Assembly (NCBI GenBank): GCA_040754075.1
Contig: JBFMDH010000033.1
Location: 1 to 64,000 of the forward strand
Length of the DNA stretch: 64,000 nucleotides
From: Acidobacteriota bacterium
Lineage (GTDB): Bacteria; Acidobacteriota; Blastocatellia; UBA7656
Reading direction: 5' to 3'
Shown: one piece after another, positions 44,139-53,848 of the stretch
Numbering within the stretch: position 1 is the first letter of the stretch
Layout: each line of letters opens with the position of its first letter
Notes under the pieces: model-generated
What the model was told of the DNA's origin: nothing
The model's database searches: none
What the model saw: only the letters and a program-made list of their open reading frames with translations
Program-made: the position numbers and the translations under genes

Positions 44139-46265
44139 ATGTCAGACAAAGCACAAAAAAGACCTTTATTCGACCCGGCGATTGTTAAACGGGCAATCAA
44201 GGATTCATTCATCAAATTGAATCCCAAGTTAGTAGCCAAAAATCCTGTGATGTTCGTTGTTGAAATCGGCAGCATTCTGACGACCGTTTTGATTATTCGC
44301 GACATTGCTGTCGGCAATACCGCCAATCTTTTGTTTACCATTCAAGTCGCCTTGTGGTTGTGGTTCACCGTGCTGTTTGCCAATTTCGCCGAAGCGATGG
44401 CAGAAGGGCGCGGCAAAGCACAGGCGGATACCTTGCGCAAAGCCAAGACCGAAACTATCGCTCACCGCATTGTCAAAGATGTAAGTGATGGCGGCATCAA
44501 TGATATTCAAACCGAAGCCGTGCCCGCGCCTAAGTTGAAAAAAGGTGATCTGGTTTTGGTTCGCGCCGGTGAGTTTATTCCCGGCGATGGCGAAGTCGTT
44601 GAAGGCGTCGCCTCCGTCGATGAATCGGCAATCACAGGGGAAAGCGCGCCGGTCATTCGCGAATCGGGCGGCGACCGTTCATCGGTCACCGGTGGCACTC
44701 GTGTGCTGTCGGACTGGATAAAAATCCGCATCACTTCAAATCCCGGCGAAACTTTTCTCGACCGCATGATTGCGCTTGTCGAAGGCGCAGAGCGACAAAA
44801 AACCCCGAATGAAATTGCCTTAAACATTCTGCTCGCGGGATTGACGATTATTTTTATCTTAGCGGTCGTCACCCTTTTGCCTTATGCGATTTATAGTGTC
44901 GATCAATCGAACGCCGCAGGAATTTTTAAACCCGCCGAGCCGCCAACCATCACCGTGTTGGTTGCCTTGTTAGTTTGCCTGATACCGACGACTATCGGCG
45001 GCTTGCTTTCAGCAATCGGTATCGCGGGAATGGACAGAGTCATTCAACACAATGTGCTGGCAATGTCCGGGCGTGCCGTCGAAGCTGCGGGCGATGTGAA
45101 TACCTTATTGCTCGATAAAACCGGAACCATTACGCTCGGCAATCGTCAGGCTACGGAATTCATCCCGGTGCCGGGCGTTAATGAACAACAACTGGCAGAC
45201 GCCGCGCAACTTTCGAGCCTTTCGGATGAGACCCCCGAAGGTCGGTCAATCGTGGTGCTGGCAAAAACCAAATATGGTTTGCGAGGTCGCGAGCTTGCCG
45301 CGCACGAAGCCGAGTTTATTCCCTTCACCGCGCAGACGCGCATGTCGGGCGTCGATTTCGATGGTCGTTCGATTCGCAAAGGCGCGGCAGATACCGTGAG
45401 CGCCTTTGTTAAAGAAAAAGGCGGCAACATCCCTGCGGAACTTCAGCAAGTCATTGAACGCATCGCCAGCGCCGGAGGTACGCCGCTCGTGGTTGCCGAT
45501 AATCATCGCGCCCTCGGCGTCATTTATCTGAAAGACATTGTCAAAGGCGGTATGCGCGAACGTTTTGAACAACTCAGAAAAATGGGCATTAAAACCATTA
45601 TGATTACCGGCGATAATCCGCTCACTGCCGCAGCCATTGCCCGCGAAGCCGGGGTTGATGATTTTCTTGCCGAAGCCAAACCGCAAGACAAAATGGATTT
45701 AATCAAACGCGAACAGGCGGCAGGCAAACTCGTCGCAATGACCGGCGATGGCACCAATGACGCGCCCGCGCTGGCGCAATCGGATGTTGGCGTGGCGATG
45801 AATTCAGGGACGATGGCAGCAAAAGAAGCGGGCAACATGGTTGACCTCGATTCCAACCCGACGAAGTTGATTGAAATCGTTGAGATTGGCAAACAGTTAT
45901 TGATGACGCGCGGCGCGCTCACGACCTTTTCGATTGCCAATGATGTAGCGAAATATTTTGCGATTATCCCGGCGATGTTTTCGACGCTTTATGCGTTGAC
46001 GGGCGCAAAAGCGGGACCGCTGGCGGCGCTCAATATCATGAAATTGGCAACCCCGGAATCGGCAATTTTATCGGCGGTGATTTTCAACGCGCTGATTATC
46101 ATTGCCCTGGTGCCGCTGGCGCTCAAAGGCATCAAGTATCGTCCGCTCGGCGCAGCGGCAGTTTTAAGACGCAATCTGTTAATTTATGGCGCGGGCGGCA
46201 TCGTCATTCCGTTTATCGGCATTAAATTGATTGATTTGATTATCACGGCGATTGGCTTGGCTTAA
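44139..46265 (+). CDS. kdpB: KdpB, P-type ATPase catalytic subunit
   Basis: 708 residues (E. coli KdpB has 682). The phosphorylated Asp is D326 in LLLDKTGT; the actuator motif TGES is at 167-170, its Ser being the regulatory phosphorylation site described for E. coli Kdp[15 protein letters not shown] and [21 protein letters not shown] complete the ATPase (the latter cited in part). It drives K+ uptake at low external K+. The ATG at 44139 follows GGAGGAG; the longer open frame to 44052 would translate the repeat array (giving FNPQSAIGG) and is rejected. Confidence 0.96.
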   Translation: MSDKAQKRPLFDPAIVKRAIKDSFIKLNPKLVAKNPVMFVVEIGSILTTVLIIRDIAVGNTANLLFTIQVALWLWFTVLFANFAEAMAEGRGKAQADTLRKAKTETIAHRIVKDVSDGGINDIQTEAVPAPKLKKGDLVLVRAGEFIPGDGEVVEGVASVDESAITGESAPVIRESGGDRSSVTGGTRVLSDWIKIRITSNPGETFLDRMIALVEGAERQKTPNEIALNILLAGLTIIFILAVVTLLPYAIYSVDQSNAAGIFKPAEPPTITVLVALLVCLIPTTIGGLLSAIGIAGMDRVIQHNVLAMSGRAVEAAGDVNTLLLDKTGTITLGNRQATEFIPVPGVNEQQLADAAQLSSLSDETPEGRSIVVLAKTKYGLRGRELAAHEAEFIPFTAQTRMSGVDFDGRSIRKGAADTVSAFVKEKGGNIPAELQQVIERIASAGGTPLVVADNHRALGVIYLKDIVKGGMRERFEQLRKMGIKTIMITGDNPLTAAAIAREAGVDDFLAEAKPQDKMDLIKREQAAGKLVAMTGDGTNDAPALAQSDVGVAMNSGTMAAKEAGNMVDLDSNPTKLIEIVEIGKQLLMTRGALTTFSIANDVAKYFAIIPAMFSTLYALTGAKAGPLAALNIMKLATPESAILSAVIFNALIIIALVPLALKGIKYRPLGAAAVLRRNLLIYGAGGIVIPFIGIKLIDLIITAIGLA

Positions 46266-46270
46266 AAAGA

Positions 46271-46331
46271 AACGATGAAGTATGAACGATGAACGATGAA
46301 CCAAAACACACCCAGATACTTCCTGGTTCAT
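46271..46331. repeat. GATGAAC heptamer array between kdpB and kdpC
   Basis: GATGAAGTATGAACGATGAA and further GATGAAC units (46274-46302), then an inverted GGTTCAT (46325-46331) complementary to ATGAACC (46296-46302). It enlarges the kdpB-kdpC spacer to 119 bases. Related to the arrays at 19556-19704. Confidence 0.75.
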
Positions 46332-46384
46332 TTCATTGAGTGAGTTTGACTGGCAGGCGAATCGTCAAATCTTTTGAGGTAGTT

Positions 46385-46963
46385 ATGGAAATCACGAAAC
46401 AAATTTTTCCGGCAATGATGTTGACAGTGGTTTTAACCGTGATTGTCGGCGTCATCTATCCGTTGGCGGTTACAGGCGTCGCGCAACTTTTTTTTAGGGA
46501 GAAAGCCCAGGGCAGCCTGATTGTAAAAAACGGCAAAGTCATTGGTTCGCGACTGATCGGGCAACCGTTTTCCGGTGCGGGATATTTTCATTCGCGTCCA
46601 TCGGCTGCGGGCAATGGATATGATGCGGGCGCATCGGGCGGCACCAATCTTTCGTCAACAAGCGCGAAATTGCTGGATGAAAAAATCAAGCCCCTGGCGC
46701 AAAGATTAAGTGAACAAAATCACGGCAAAGCGATTCCGGTTGATCTGGTTACGTCATCGGCTTCGGGACTCGACCCGCATATCACACCCGCAGCGGCAGA
46801 ATTTCAAGTGCCGCGAGTTGCTCGCGAACGCGGCATAAGCGAAAGCGAAATTCGCAAACTGGTTCTATCCTATACTGAACATCGCACCTTCGGACTGTTA
46901 GGCGAACCCCGCGTCAATGTACTGCTACTGAATCTCGCGCTCGATGATTTAAGCAAACGATGA
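46385..46963 (+). CDS. kdpC: KdpC, accessory subunit of the K+-transporting ATPase
   Basis: 192 residues. One N-terminal membrane helix (about 10-32, ending in VTGVAQLFF), then the periplasmic domain with the family motifs GSRLIGQPF, GYFHSRPSAAG, DLVTSSASGLDPHITPAAAEFQ (cited in part) and the C-terminal VNVLLLNLALD. KdpC helps raise the K+ affinity and assemble the complex. The ATG at 46385 after GAGGTAG is preferred to the frame opening at 46340. Its stop overlaps the next gene by 4 bases (ATGA). Confidence 0.95.
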   Translation: MEITKQIFPAMMLTVVLTVIVGVIYPLAVTGVAQLFFREKAQGSLIVKNGKVIGSRLIGQPFSGAGYFHSRPSAAGNGYDAGASGGTNLSSTSAKLLDEKIKPLAQRLSEQNHGKAIPVDLVTSSASGLDPHITPAAAEFQVPRVARERGISESEIRKLVLSYTEHRTFGLLGEPRVNVLLLNLALDDLSKR

Positions 46964-48837
46964 AGCGGCTCAAACAAAAACTGATTTCCAGCTACGGACT
47001 GCTGATTGCGCTGATTTTAGCGGTAAGCGTGTGGGGAATTTATCATCTGGTCAGTCTGGGGCGGGCAATCGATGTCATCCTGGTAAATAATTATAAAAGC
47101 ATTATCGCGGCTGAACGTATGAAAGATGCCCTCGAACGTCTGGATTCGTCGGCGCTTTTCGCCATTTCCGGGCAGACCGCTAAAGCACAAAATCAATTTG
47201 CTGAAAATGTCAGTAAATTTGCTGATGAATTGCGGGTTGCTGCAAGCAATATCACCGAAAAGGATGAAGATAAAATCATTGCCGATATCGAAAGGCAATT
47301 TTCGAGCTATCGTCAGACGATTGAAACATTCATCGGCAGCGAGGTGGCGGAGGCGAAAAATGACCAAACCTCATCGACAAAATCGGGAAAATATTTCGCG
47401 CAACTGGAGCCGGATTTCGTGGCGCTCAGAAACCGCCTCGATGATTTGTTAAAGCTCAATCAACAAGCCATGCTGGCGGCAAACGAGCGGGCGATTTCGC
47501 GGTCATGGGAAGCCGAAGTTTCGATGGCAATGCTCGCCCTGGTTGCTTTAATTGCCGCTTTAGCGTTTGCCTGGCGATTCACCAATTATGTGGTTGAACC
47601 GATCAACGTGTTGACCGCCAAAGCCAAGCTCATCGGTGAAGGCGATTTCGAGCAACACATCAGCATCACCTCAAAAGATGAAATCGGCGAACTTGCCACC
47701 GAGTTTAACCGCATGGCGGTGCGCTTGCGCGACCTCAGACAGTCCGAACAATGGCAGTTATTGCTCGAAAAGAAAAAATCCGATGCAGTTCTGGATTCCA
47801 TTTATGAACCGGTGATTGTCACCGACGCGCAAGGGCATGTCACGCAAATCAACAAATCGGCAAGGGATTTTTTCTTACGCGCCCAGGATAACGAAGCCGG
47901 TGATATTGATTACTCATTGTCGCGATTTAGCGCCGGTGAATTGATTCTCAAAGCCGTGCGTGATGCCATGTCTTTGCAAAAACCGGTTGCCCAGGAAGGC
48001 GACGCCGCGATTGTGCCGGTAAAAATCGGCGCTCACGAACGCAGCTATCGACTGCGCACCACGCCTGTGCGCGACGGCGATGGGCGGTTGATTGGCGCGG
48101 TAACCCTGCTTGAAGACATCACGGAAATGCGCGAAGTTGATCGCCTGAAAACCGATTTTATCGCTATCGCTTCAAACAAACTGCGCGACCCGCTCAGGGC
48201 TTTGCAACTGGCGCTGCATGCAGTGATTCAAGGTTACACCGGCGAATTGAACGCTCAACAAGCCGCTATGCTCACAGACGCCCGCGACCAATCCGAACGC
48301 CTGAGAGAAATCATTGATGACTTACTGGAACTTTCAAAAATCGAATCGGGAACCCGCAAACTGTCAATGGAACGATTGCGACCGATAGACATCACCCGCC
48401 CGGTCATTGAACATTTTCAAAGCGCCGCGGATGCCAAACGGATAAAATTAATCGCGGATGTTGCCCCCGATTTAGCCTGGGTAGTCGCTGATGGTGAAGC
48501 ATTGCGCCGGATTTTTGATAATCTCTTATCGAATGCCATTCGCCATACGCCGATGGGCGGCGAAATTAAAATCGAAGCCAAAGAGCGTGTAGACCGCGTG
48601 ATGTTTGCCATAAGCGACACCGGCGAAGGCATCCCGGAAGATGAGTTACCAACATTGTTCAATCGTTTTGCGCAGGTTAAAAAAACCACCAGCGGCGGCA
48701 CGGGACTCGGACTCGCGCTGACCAAACAATTAGTGGAAGCGCAAAGCGGACAGATTGCCGTCAGCAGTCGTGTGGGCGAAGGCACAACCTTTACCTTTAC
48801 GTTGCCCATCGGCGGTTATTCGAGCGCCCGAAATTAA
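46960..48837 (+). CDS. HAMP-PAS sensor histidine kinase lacking the phospho-acceptor His
   Basis: 625 residues: helix 1 (about 9-32), a periplasmic four-helix-bundle-like sensor (about 35-185), helix 2 (186-207), HAMP (about 208-262), PAS (about 272-390), a HisKA-like dimerisation domain (about 398-462) and a HATPase domain (about 485-622). The ATP-binding motifs look intact: N-box RRIFDNLLSNAIRHTP, G1 SDTGEGIP, F-box LFNRFAQ, G2 GGTGLGLAL. The H-box, normally S-H-E-L-R-x-P-L, reads ASNKLRDPL: N406 (codon AAC, 48175-48177) replaces the histidine. It therefore cannot autophosphorylate in the usual way and may work as a regulatory partner, phosphatase or co-sensor. It is translationally coupled to kdpC and shares one base with the KdpD-like gene. 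Confidence 0.9.
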   Translation: MKRLKQKLISSYGLLIALILAVSVWGIYHLVSLGRAIDVILVNNYKSIIAAERMKDALERLDSSALFAISGQTAKAQNQFAENVSKFADELRVAASNITEKDEDKIIADIERQFSSYRQTIETFIGSEVAEAKNDQTSSTKSGKYFAQLEPDFVALRNRLDDLLKLNQQAMLAANERAISRSWEAEVSMAMLALVALIAALAFAWRFTNYVVEPINVLTAKAKLIGEGDFEQHISITSKDEIGELATEFNRMAVRLRDLRQSEQWQLLLEKKKSDAVLDSIYEPVIVTDAQGHVTQINKSARDFFLRAQDNEAGDIDYSLSRFSAGELILKAVRDAMSLQKPVAQEGDAAIVPVKIGAHERSYRLRTTPVRDGDGRLIGAVTLLEDITEMREVDRLKTDFIAIASNKLRDPLRALQLALHAVIQGYTGELNAQQAAMLTDARDQSERLREIIDDLLELSKIESGTRKLSMERLRPIDITRPVIEHFQSAADAKRIKLIADVAPDLAWVVADGEALRRIFDNLLSNAIRHTPMGGEIKIEAKERVDRVMFAISDTGEGIPEDELPTLFNRFAQVKKTTSGGTGLGLALTKQLVEAQSGQIAVSSRVGEGTTFTFTLPIGGYSSARN

Positions 48838-49976
48838 TGCCTGATCAATCCAACAATCGACCTACTGCCGAAGCCTTGCTTGCGAAATTAAACCAATCGC
48901 AACACGCGCGCTTGCGTGTATACATCGGCGCAGCGCCGGGTGTCGGCAAAACTTATCAAATGCTTGAAGACGCCCACCTGCTCAAGCGTCAGGGATTTGA
49001 TGTGGTCATCGGATTGGTTGAAACCTATGGTCGCCGCGATACCGAAGCGAAAATCGCTGACCTTGAAAGCATTCCGCGAAAACGCATTGAATATCGCGGC
49101 GTCATCATCGAAGAGATGAATCTTGAAGCCATCCTCGAACGCAAACCGGAAATCTGTCTGGTGGATGAACTGGCGCACACCAATGCCCCCGGCTCGAAAA
49201 ATTATAAACGTTATGAAGATGTATTGGATTTACTTGATGCAGGCATTCATGTGATGACCGCCGTGAATGTTCAGCATCTGGAAACCTTGAATGATGCGGT
49301 GGCGCGGTCATCGGGCGTGCGGGTGCGCGAAACCGTGCCCGATAGTTTTCTCAAACGCGCTGATGAAGTGGTGAATGTCGATGTCACGATTGACGAACTG
49401 CGAACCCGTATTAAACAGGGCAAGGTCTATAAACCGGAAAAGATTGAACAATCACTCACCAATTTTTTTCGCAAAGGCAATCTGTCGACCTTGCGCGAAC
49501 TTGCTTTGAGAACCGTCGCCGAAGATGTGGCGTCAAAATCCGCGCAGTATCGCGAACGGGAAGGCTTGGAGCCTGCGCCGATTCCCGAAAAGGTGATGGT
49601 CTGTATGTCATCCGGCGCAACCGCAAAAAAATTACTCAGAGCCGGAGCGCGCATCGCCGGGCGTATAGGCGCGGTCTGGTACGCGGTCTATGTGGAAACC
49701 CCAAAAGAAAATCCTTCTGCTAACTCTCCCGAACTGGCGCAACAGATTGCCGAAAATCTGGCTTTTGCCGAAAGCCTGGGCGCAACCGTAGTGAAATTAA
49801 AAGCGCGGCGCGTCGCCGATGGTCTCATCGAATTCGCCAAACGCGAAGGCATCACCCATGTGATTTTCGGGCAATCGGCGCGGTCGCGTTGGGAAATTCT
49901 GCTGCACGGTTCGGTACTGAATCGGTTTCTTGCCGAGGTCAAAGATGCGGCTGTGCAAATCATTCCCGCCGATTAG
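48837..49976 (+). CDS. kdpD: KdpD N-terminal sensor protein (KdpD domain plus USP domain)
   Basis: 379 residues. The KdpD signature domain (about 20-230) has the Walker-A-like GAAPGVGKTYQML, ETYGRRDTEA, the Walker-B-like CLVDELAHTNAPGS and NVQHLETLND. It is followed by a universal-stress-protein domain (about 245-379, ending VQIIPAD). In E. coli this is the cytoplasmic N-terminal half of one 894-residue KdpD that also carries four helices and a kinase; here it ends at a natural domain boundary, and the second half is a separate gene 140 bases on. The N-domain senses ATP and, in other bacteria, c-di-AMP. Stop and start of neighbours overlap as TAATG. Confidence 0.93.
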   Translation: MPDQSNNRPTAEALLAKLNQSQHARLRVYIGAAPGVGKTYQMLEDAHLLKRQGFDVVIGLVETYGRRDTEAKIADLESIPRKRIEYRGVIIEEMNLEAILERKPEICLVDELAHTNAPGSKNYKRYEDVLDLLDAGIHVMTAVNVQHLETLNDAVARSSGVRVRETVPDSFLKRADEVVNVDVTIDELRTRIKQGKVYKPEKIEQSLTNFFRKGNLSTLRELALRTVAEDVASKSAQYREREGLEPAPIPEKVMVCMSSGATAKKLLRAGARIAGRIGAVWYAVYVETPKENPSANSPELAQQIAENLAFAESLGATVVKLKARRVADGLIEFAKREGITHVIFGQSARSRWEILLHGSVLNRFLAEVKDAAVQIIPAD

Positions 49977-50005
49977 CATTATTTGTGATTGTCATACGCC
50001 GAGGG

Positions 50006-50057
50006 GTTGAGCAAGCGCGAGGATGCAATCATCAACCGGCGTTCGATTTTGCTCAAC
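50006..50057. repeat. Degenerate palindromic element between the two kdpD halves
   Basis: GTTGAGCAA (50006-50014) and TTGCTCAAC (50049-50057) are perfect inverted arms, the same arms as in the 35-bp palindrome at 60016-60050, but the GCGGTC core is lost. It occupies the 140-base spacer at the KdpD split point. Confidence 0.55.
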
Positions 50058-50116
50058 GCCCTGAGCCAGCATTGGCAATCCTTTGCTTTGGTCTGTATCT
50101 TTCAAGCAATGCGTTT

Positions 50117-51676
50117 ATGAACAAAGCGGCAGTGCAAAATTTTTTGGGATACACCTCGGCGGTACTGAGTGTGGCAGCGGTGACGGCTTTTTACCGGCTG
50201 GTGATTGTCGATGTCAATCACACGACGGTGGCGCTCAGTTTCCTGCTGGTGGTTTTGTTGGTCGCCTCTTTTCATAAACTCAAATCGGCAATTTTTACCG
50301 CGATTACGGCAATCTTCTGTTTCAACTTTTTCTTTCTGCCGCCTTTTGGGACGCTGACCATTGAAGACCCGCAAAACTGGGTGGCGCTCTTTGCGTTTCT
50401 GATAACCGCCATCATTGCCAGTCAACTGTCAGCGATTGCCCGCCAGCGGGCGCGTGAAGCCGAGCGCCGTCGCGAAGAACTGTTCAAGTTGTATCAACTC
50501 AGTCAATCCATCATCATCACGCCTGACTCGAAAGCGGTTATGCCTTCGCTGGTTCGACAAATCGTTACCGAATTCGATGTTTCGTTTTGCACCTTGTTTA
50601 TTAAATCGGAAGACGGCGACTGGCATCAGTTGAATGTCGCCACCAGAAGTGAGTATGGGCGATTCATTGAACCGAATGCTTCAATCCTGGATGAAAGTTT
50701 TGCAAGCGGTGAAATCATCGAAGCGGATTTACCGGAAAAACGTCGGCAGGATTTGCAGTCACAACATATTTACTATGCGCCTTTAAAAATCGGCGTCAAA
50801 TCCATCGGCGTGATGGTGGTTACGGTATCAACGCTGGAGCGCGGAACCATCGAAGCCATCGCCGGACTCGTGGCGCTGGCGATGGAACGCACGGCGATGC
50901 TCAAGGAGTTGAGTTATACGGAAGCCCTCAAACAAAGCGATGAATTAAAATCGGCGTTGCTGGCTTCCGTTTCACATGATTTACGCACGCCGCTCACCTC
51001 GATGCGCGCGGCAATCGATAACCTTTTGCAAAAAGATGTTGAGTGGGATAAAGAGGCGCTCAGCGAATTTCATTTGATTATCAGTGAAGATGTGCAAAGG
51101 CTCACGCGGTTGGTGCAGAATTTACTGGAGATGGCGCGCATCGAAGCGGGCGAGTTACATCTTGCAAAAGAGTGGGCAGCGGTTGCAGAAATTATCAGCA
51201 ATACGGTTGAGCGATGCGCCGATGCGACCCGCAATCACAAAATCGTTGTCGATGCCGATGAATTTTTACCGTTTGTCAAAGTTGACTCGCTGTTACTCAC
51301 ACAGGCTTTGAGTTATGTGGTTGAAAACGCCGCCAAGTATTCGCCAACCGACCGTGTCATCACCATTCGCGCGCGTGTAGGCAAAGACCGACTTAGCCTC
51401 AGCGTCGAAGATAAGGGCGAAGGAATCAGTGCTGAAGAGATTGCCCATATTTTTGACAGGTTTTATCGCAGCGCCTCAAAAAGCGTCCAGCAAAGAAGTG
51501 GGACGGGAATGGGACTCAGTATCGCTCGCGGTATCATAGAGGCGCACGGCGGCAGAATTTCCGTTGAAAGCGAATTGGGGCGCGGCTCAACCTTCACCTT
51601 TGAAATTCCCACGGCAACCAAATCGGTTGCGGCAATGCGAATCGAACAGGAGAACAACGAGGCAGTTTATGAATGA
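50117..51676 (+). CDS. DUF4118-GAF-histidine kinase (C-terminal half of KdpD)
   Basis: 519 residues. Four short membrane helices of the DUF4118 type (about 7-105; FNFFFLPPFGTLTIEDPQNW is the signature loop), a linker helix (RQRAREAERRREELFKLYQL), a GAF domain (about 130-262), HisKA with the intact H-box SVSHDLRTPLTSM (H287) and HATPase with VVENAAKYSP, DKGEGIS and GTGMGLSIARGI. It matches the second half of E. coli KdpD. The ATG at 50117 has no strong ribosome-binding site; a frame open from 49889 overlaps the previous gene, but its extra sequence is repeat-derived. It overlaps kdpE by 8 bases. With the upstream protein it should form a two-chain KdpD. Confidence 0.92.
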   Translation: MNKAAVQNFLGYTSAVLSVAAVTAFYRLVIVDVNHTTVALSFLLVVLLVASFHKLKSAIFTAITAIFCFNFFFLPPFGTLTIEDPQNWVALFAFLITAIIASQLSAIARQRAREAERRREELFKLYQLSQSIIITPDSKAVMPSLVRQIVTEFDVSFCTLFIKSEDGDWHQLNVATRSEYGRFIEPNASILDESFASGEIIEADLPEKRRQDLQSQHIYYAPLKIGVKSIGVMVVTVSTLERGTIEAIAGLVALAMERTAMLKELSYTEALKQSDELKSALLASVSHDLRTPLTSMRAAIDNLLQKDVEWDKEALSEFHLIISEDVQRLTRLVQNLLEMARIEAGELHLAKEWAAVAEIISNTVERCADATRNHKIVVDADEFLPFVKVDSLLLTQALSYVVENAAKYSPTDRVITIRARVGKDRLSLSVEDKGEGISAEEIAHIFDRFYRSASKSVQQRSGTGMGLSIARGIIEAHGGRISVESELGRGSTFTFEIPTATKSVAAMRIEQENNEAVYE

Positions 51677-52379
51677 ACAGTCGAAATCCAAAAAGCCGGT
51701 CATTCTGGTGGTTGATGATGAATTGCAAATCCTGCGCGTGATGCGCGCCAGTCTGCCGGCGCGAGGTTATGAAATTCGCACTGCACAGGGCGGCAAAGAA
51801 GCGCTCGATGAAATGCACAAACAGATGCCCGATTTGCTTATCCTTGATTTGATGATGCCGGACATGAACGGACTTGAGGTCTGTCGCCGGGTGCGCGAAT
51901 TTTCCGAAGTGCCCATCATCGTGCTCTCTGCAAAAGGCGAAGAACGCAACAAAGTCGCGGCGCTCGATGCGGGCGCCGATGATTATGTGACGAAACCATT
52001 TGGCATGGAAGAACTATTGGCGCGTGTGCGCGCCATTTTGCGGCGGCAACATATCGCCGAAGCGCAGACTTCGGTTATCACGGTCGGTGATGTGTCGATT
52101 GACATTGACGAACGTCGGGTTACGGTTGCCGGGCAGGAAATCAAACTGACCCCCAAAGAATTCGATGTGCTCAAGTACCTGTTGACCAATGCGGGCAAAG
52201 TCGTCACCCACAGAGCCTTGCTGCAAGCCGTCTGGGGTTCGGAATCATCGGAACAGACGGAATACCTGCGCGTCTTCATCAATCAATTGCGCCGTAAAAT
52301 CGAACCCGACACCCAACATCCGCGCTATATCATCACCGAACCGTGGGTTGGTTATCGCTTCACGCTTCACGAAGCTTAA
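51669..52379 (+). CDS. kdpE: KdpE, OmpR/PhoB-type response regulator
   Basis: 236 residues. Receiver domain with the acidic pocket VVDDE, phospho-acceptor D60 in LLILDLMMPDMNGLEV and the KPF lysine, then an OmpR winged-helix domain (IKLTPKEFDVLKYLLTN, HRALLQAVWG, LRVFINQLRRKIEPD, YIITEPWVGYRF). It should activate the kdp promoter upon phosphorylation by the KdpD kinase half. The ATG at 51669 lies within the end of the kinase gene, so translation is coupled. Confidence 0.95.
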   Translation: MNEQSKSKKPVILVVDDELQILRVMRASLPARGYEIRTAQGGKEALDEMHKQMPDLLILDLMMPDMNGLEVCRRVREFSEVPIIVLSAKGEERNKVAALDAGADDYVTKPFGMEELLARVRAILRRQHIAEAQTSVITVGDVSIDIDERRVTVAGQEIKLTPKEFDVLKYLLTNAGKVVTHRALLQAVWGSESSEQTEYLRVFINQLRRKIEPDTQHPRYIITEPWVGYRFTLHEA

Positions 52380-52491
52380 TTGTCACCCGACATGGGTGCG
52401 ATGTTAGTTGTTATTGGCATTCCATATTTTTTTCGCTACGCTTTGCCTGTAAAATAAAAACCGATAACTCATGACTAAGGACAAATAACCA

Positions 52492-53715
52492 ATGACTTCT
52501 ACAAACCCGGAACTATCGAACCATCTCACCGCCACAATGAAAAAAATTATTTCCAACAAAGCCGATTTGTTTACCGAATCGGTCATCCGCGAGATGACCC
52601 GGCAGGCAAACCTTTACGGCGCTATTAATTTGTCGCAGGGCTTCCCGGATTTCGCGGCTCCGGCGGAAATCAAACAGGCAGCCTGTGATGCTATCAATGC
52701 GGACATCAATCAATATGCGATTACCTGGGGGGCAAAAAATTTCCGCGACGCGATTGTCGAAAAATCCAAATGGTATTTAGGTCTCGACGTAGACCCGGAA
52801 CGCGAAATCACCGTGACCTGCGGTTCAACCGAAGCGATGATGGCAGCAATGATGGCTATCACCAATCCCGGCGATGAAGTGATTGTCTTTGAACCATTCT
52901 ATGAAAATTATGGACCGGATGCGATTTTATCGAGCGCCACGCCGCGTTATGTGACGATGTATGCGCCCGACTGGTCTTTCGATAAAGCGGAACTCGAAGC
53001 GGCATTTAACAACCATACAAAAGCCATCATCATCAACACGCCGAATAATCCGACCGGAAAAATTTTCAGTCGCGAAGAGATGGAATTCATCGCCAGCCTC
53101 TGCCAAAAATGGAATGTCATCGCTATCACTGATGAAATCTACGAGCACATTTTATTCAACGGCAAACAGCACATCGCTATGGCAAAGATTGATGGGATGC
53201 AAGACCGCACGATAACCATCAACGGTTTATCGAAAACCTATAGCGTCACCGGCTGGCGCGTTGGTTACGCGATTGCGCGCCCCGATATTACGCAGGCGAT
53301 TCGCAAAGTGCATGACTTTTTAACCGTTGGCGCGGCGGCACCGCTTCAGGAAGCGGGCGCAGTAGCCCTCAGACTTCCCAATTCTTATTATGAAAAATTG
53401 CAAGCTGTGTACACCGAAAAACGTGAGCAGGTTTTGCAAGTCTTAAAAGATGTCGGTTTCAAATGTTACGACCCGGACGGCGCTTATTACATCATGACTG
53501 ACATCAGCGCCTTCGGTTACGACAACGATGTGGAGTTCGCGAAATTCATGGTGAAAGAAATCGGTGTGGCGGTCGTCCCCGGCAGCAGTTTCTATCACGA
53601 CCCGCAACTTGGCGCGCATCAGGTGCGCTTTACCTTTTGCAAAAAAGACGAAACCCTGGCGGCAGCCGAAGCGCGGTTGCAGAAATTGAAAGCCTTTGCG
53701 AAAAACGCAGGGTAG
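52492..53715 (+). CDS. PLP-dependent class I/II aminotransferase (kynurenine/methionine aminotransferase-like)
   Basis: 407 residues, fold type I. The pattern INLSQGFPDFAAPAEIKQAA, INQYAITWGAKNFRDAI, IINTPNNPTGK, ITDEIYEHILF and the PLP lysine in INGLSKTYSVTGWRVGY place it near kynurenine-oxoglutarate/glutamine transaminase K and E. coli YbdL (methionine aminotransferase). Likely substrates are methionine, glutamine, phenylalanine or kynurenine. The first ATG (52492) lies in a heptamer-rich leader (CAATGAC); the ATG at 52537 is an alternative. Neither has a good ribosome-binding site. Confidence 0.88.
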   Translation: MTSTNPELSNHLTATMKKIISNKADLFTESVIREMTRQANLYGAINLSQGFPDFAAPAEIKQAACDAINADINQYAITWGAKNFRDAIVEKSKWYLGLDVDPEREITVTCGSTEAMMAAMMAITNPGDEVIVFEPFYENYGPDAILSSATPRYVTMYAPDWSFDKAELEAAFNNHTKAIIINTPNNPTGKIFSREEMEFIASLCQKWNVIAITDEIYEHILFNGKQHIAMAKIDGMQDRTITINGLSKTYSVTGWRVGYAIARPDITQAIRKVHDFLTVGAAAPLQEAGAVALRLPNSYYEKLQAVYTEKREQVLQVLKDVGFKCYDPDGAYYIMTDISAFGYDNDVEFAKFMVKEIGVAVVPGSSFYHDPQLGAHQVRFTFCKKDETLAAAEARLQKLKAFAKNAG

Positions 53716-53848
53716 CAGGTAGCAGGGATTATTCAAATGAGGAGCTAAACACGCTTTGCGACCTCTGCAATCATTTCCTGATTTCGGGTTCACATTCCAA
53801 CCTCGAAACATTCAAGAAAGTGATTGCAGAGGTTATATGGTTTTGCAG

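Noticed and set aside
49889-50116. Upstream extension of the DUF4118 kinase gene into the kdpD N-terminal gene
   Set aside because: The extra residues come from antisense-like reading of kdpD and from repeat sequence; no membrane or domain logic. The split was also checked for being a simple frameshift, but the first protein ends at a natural USP boundary.
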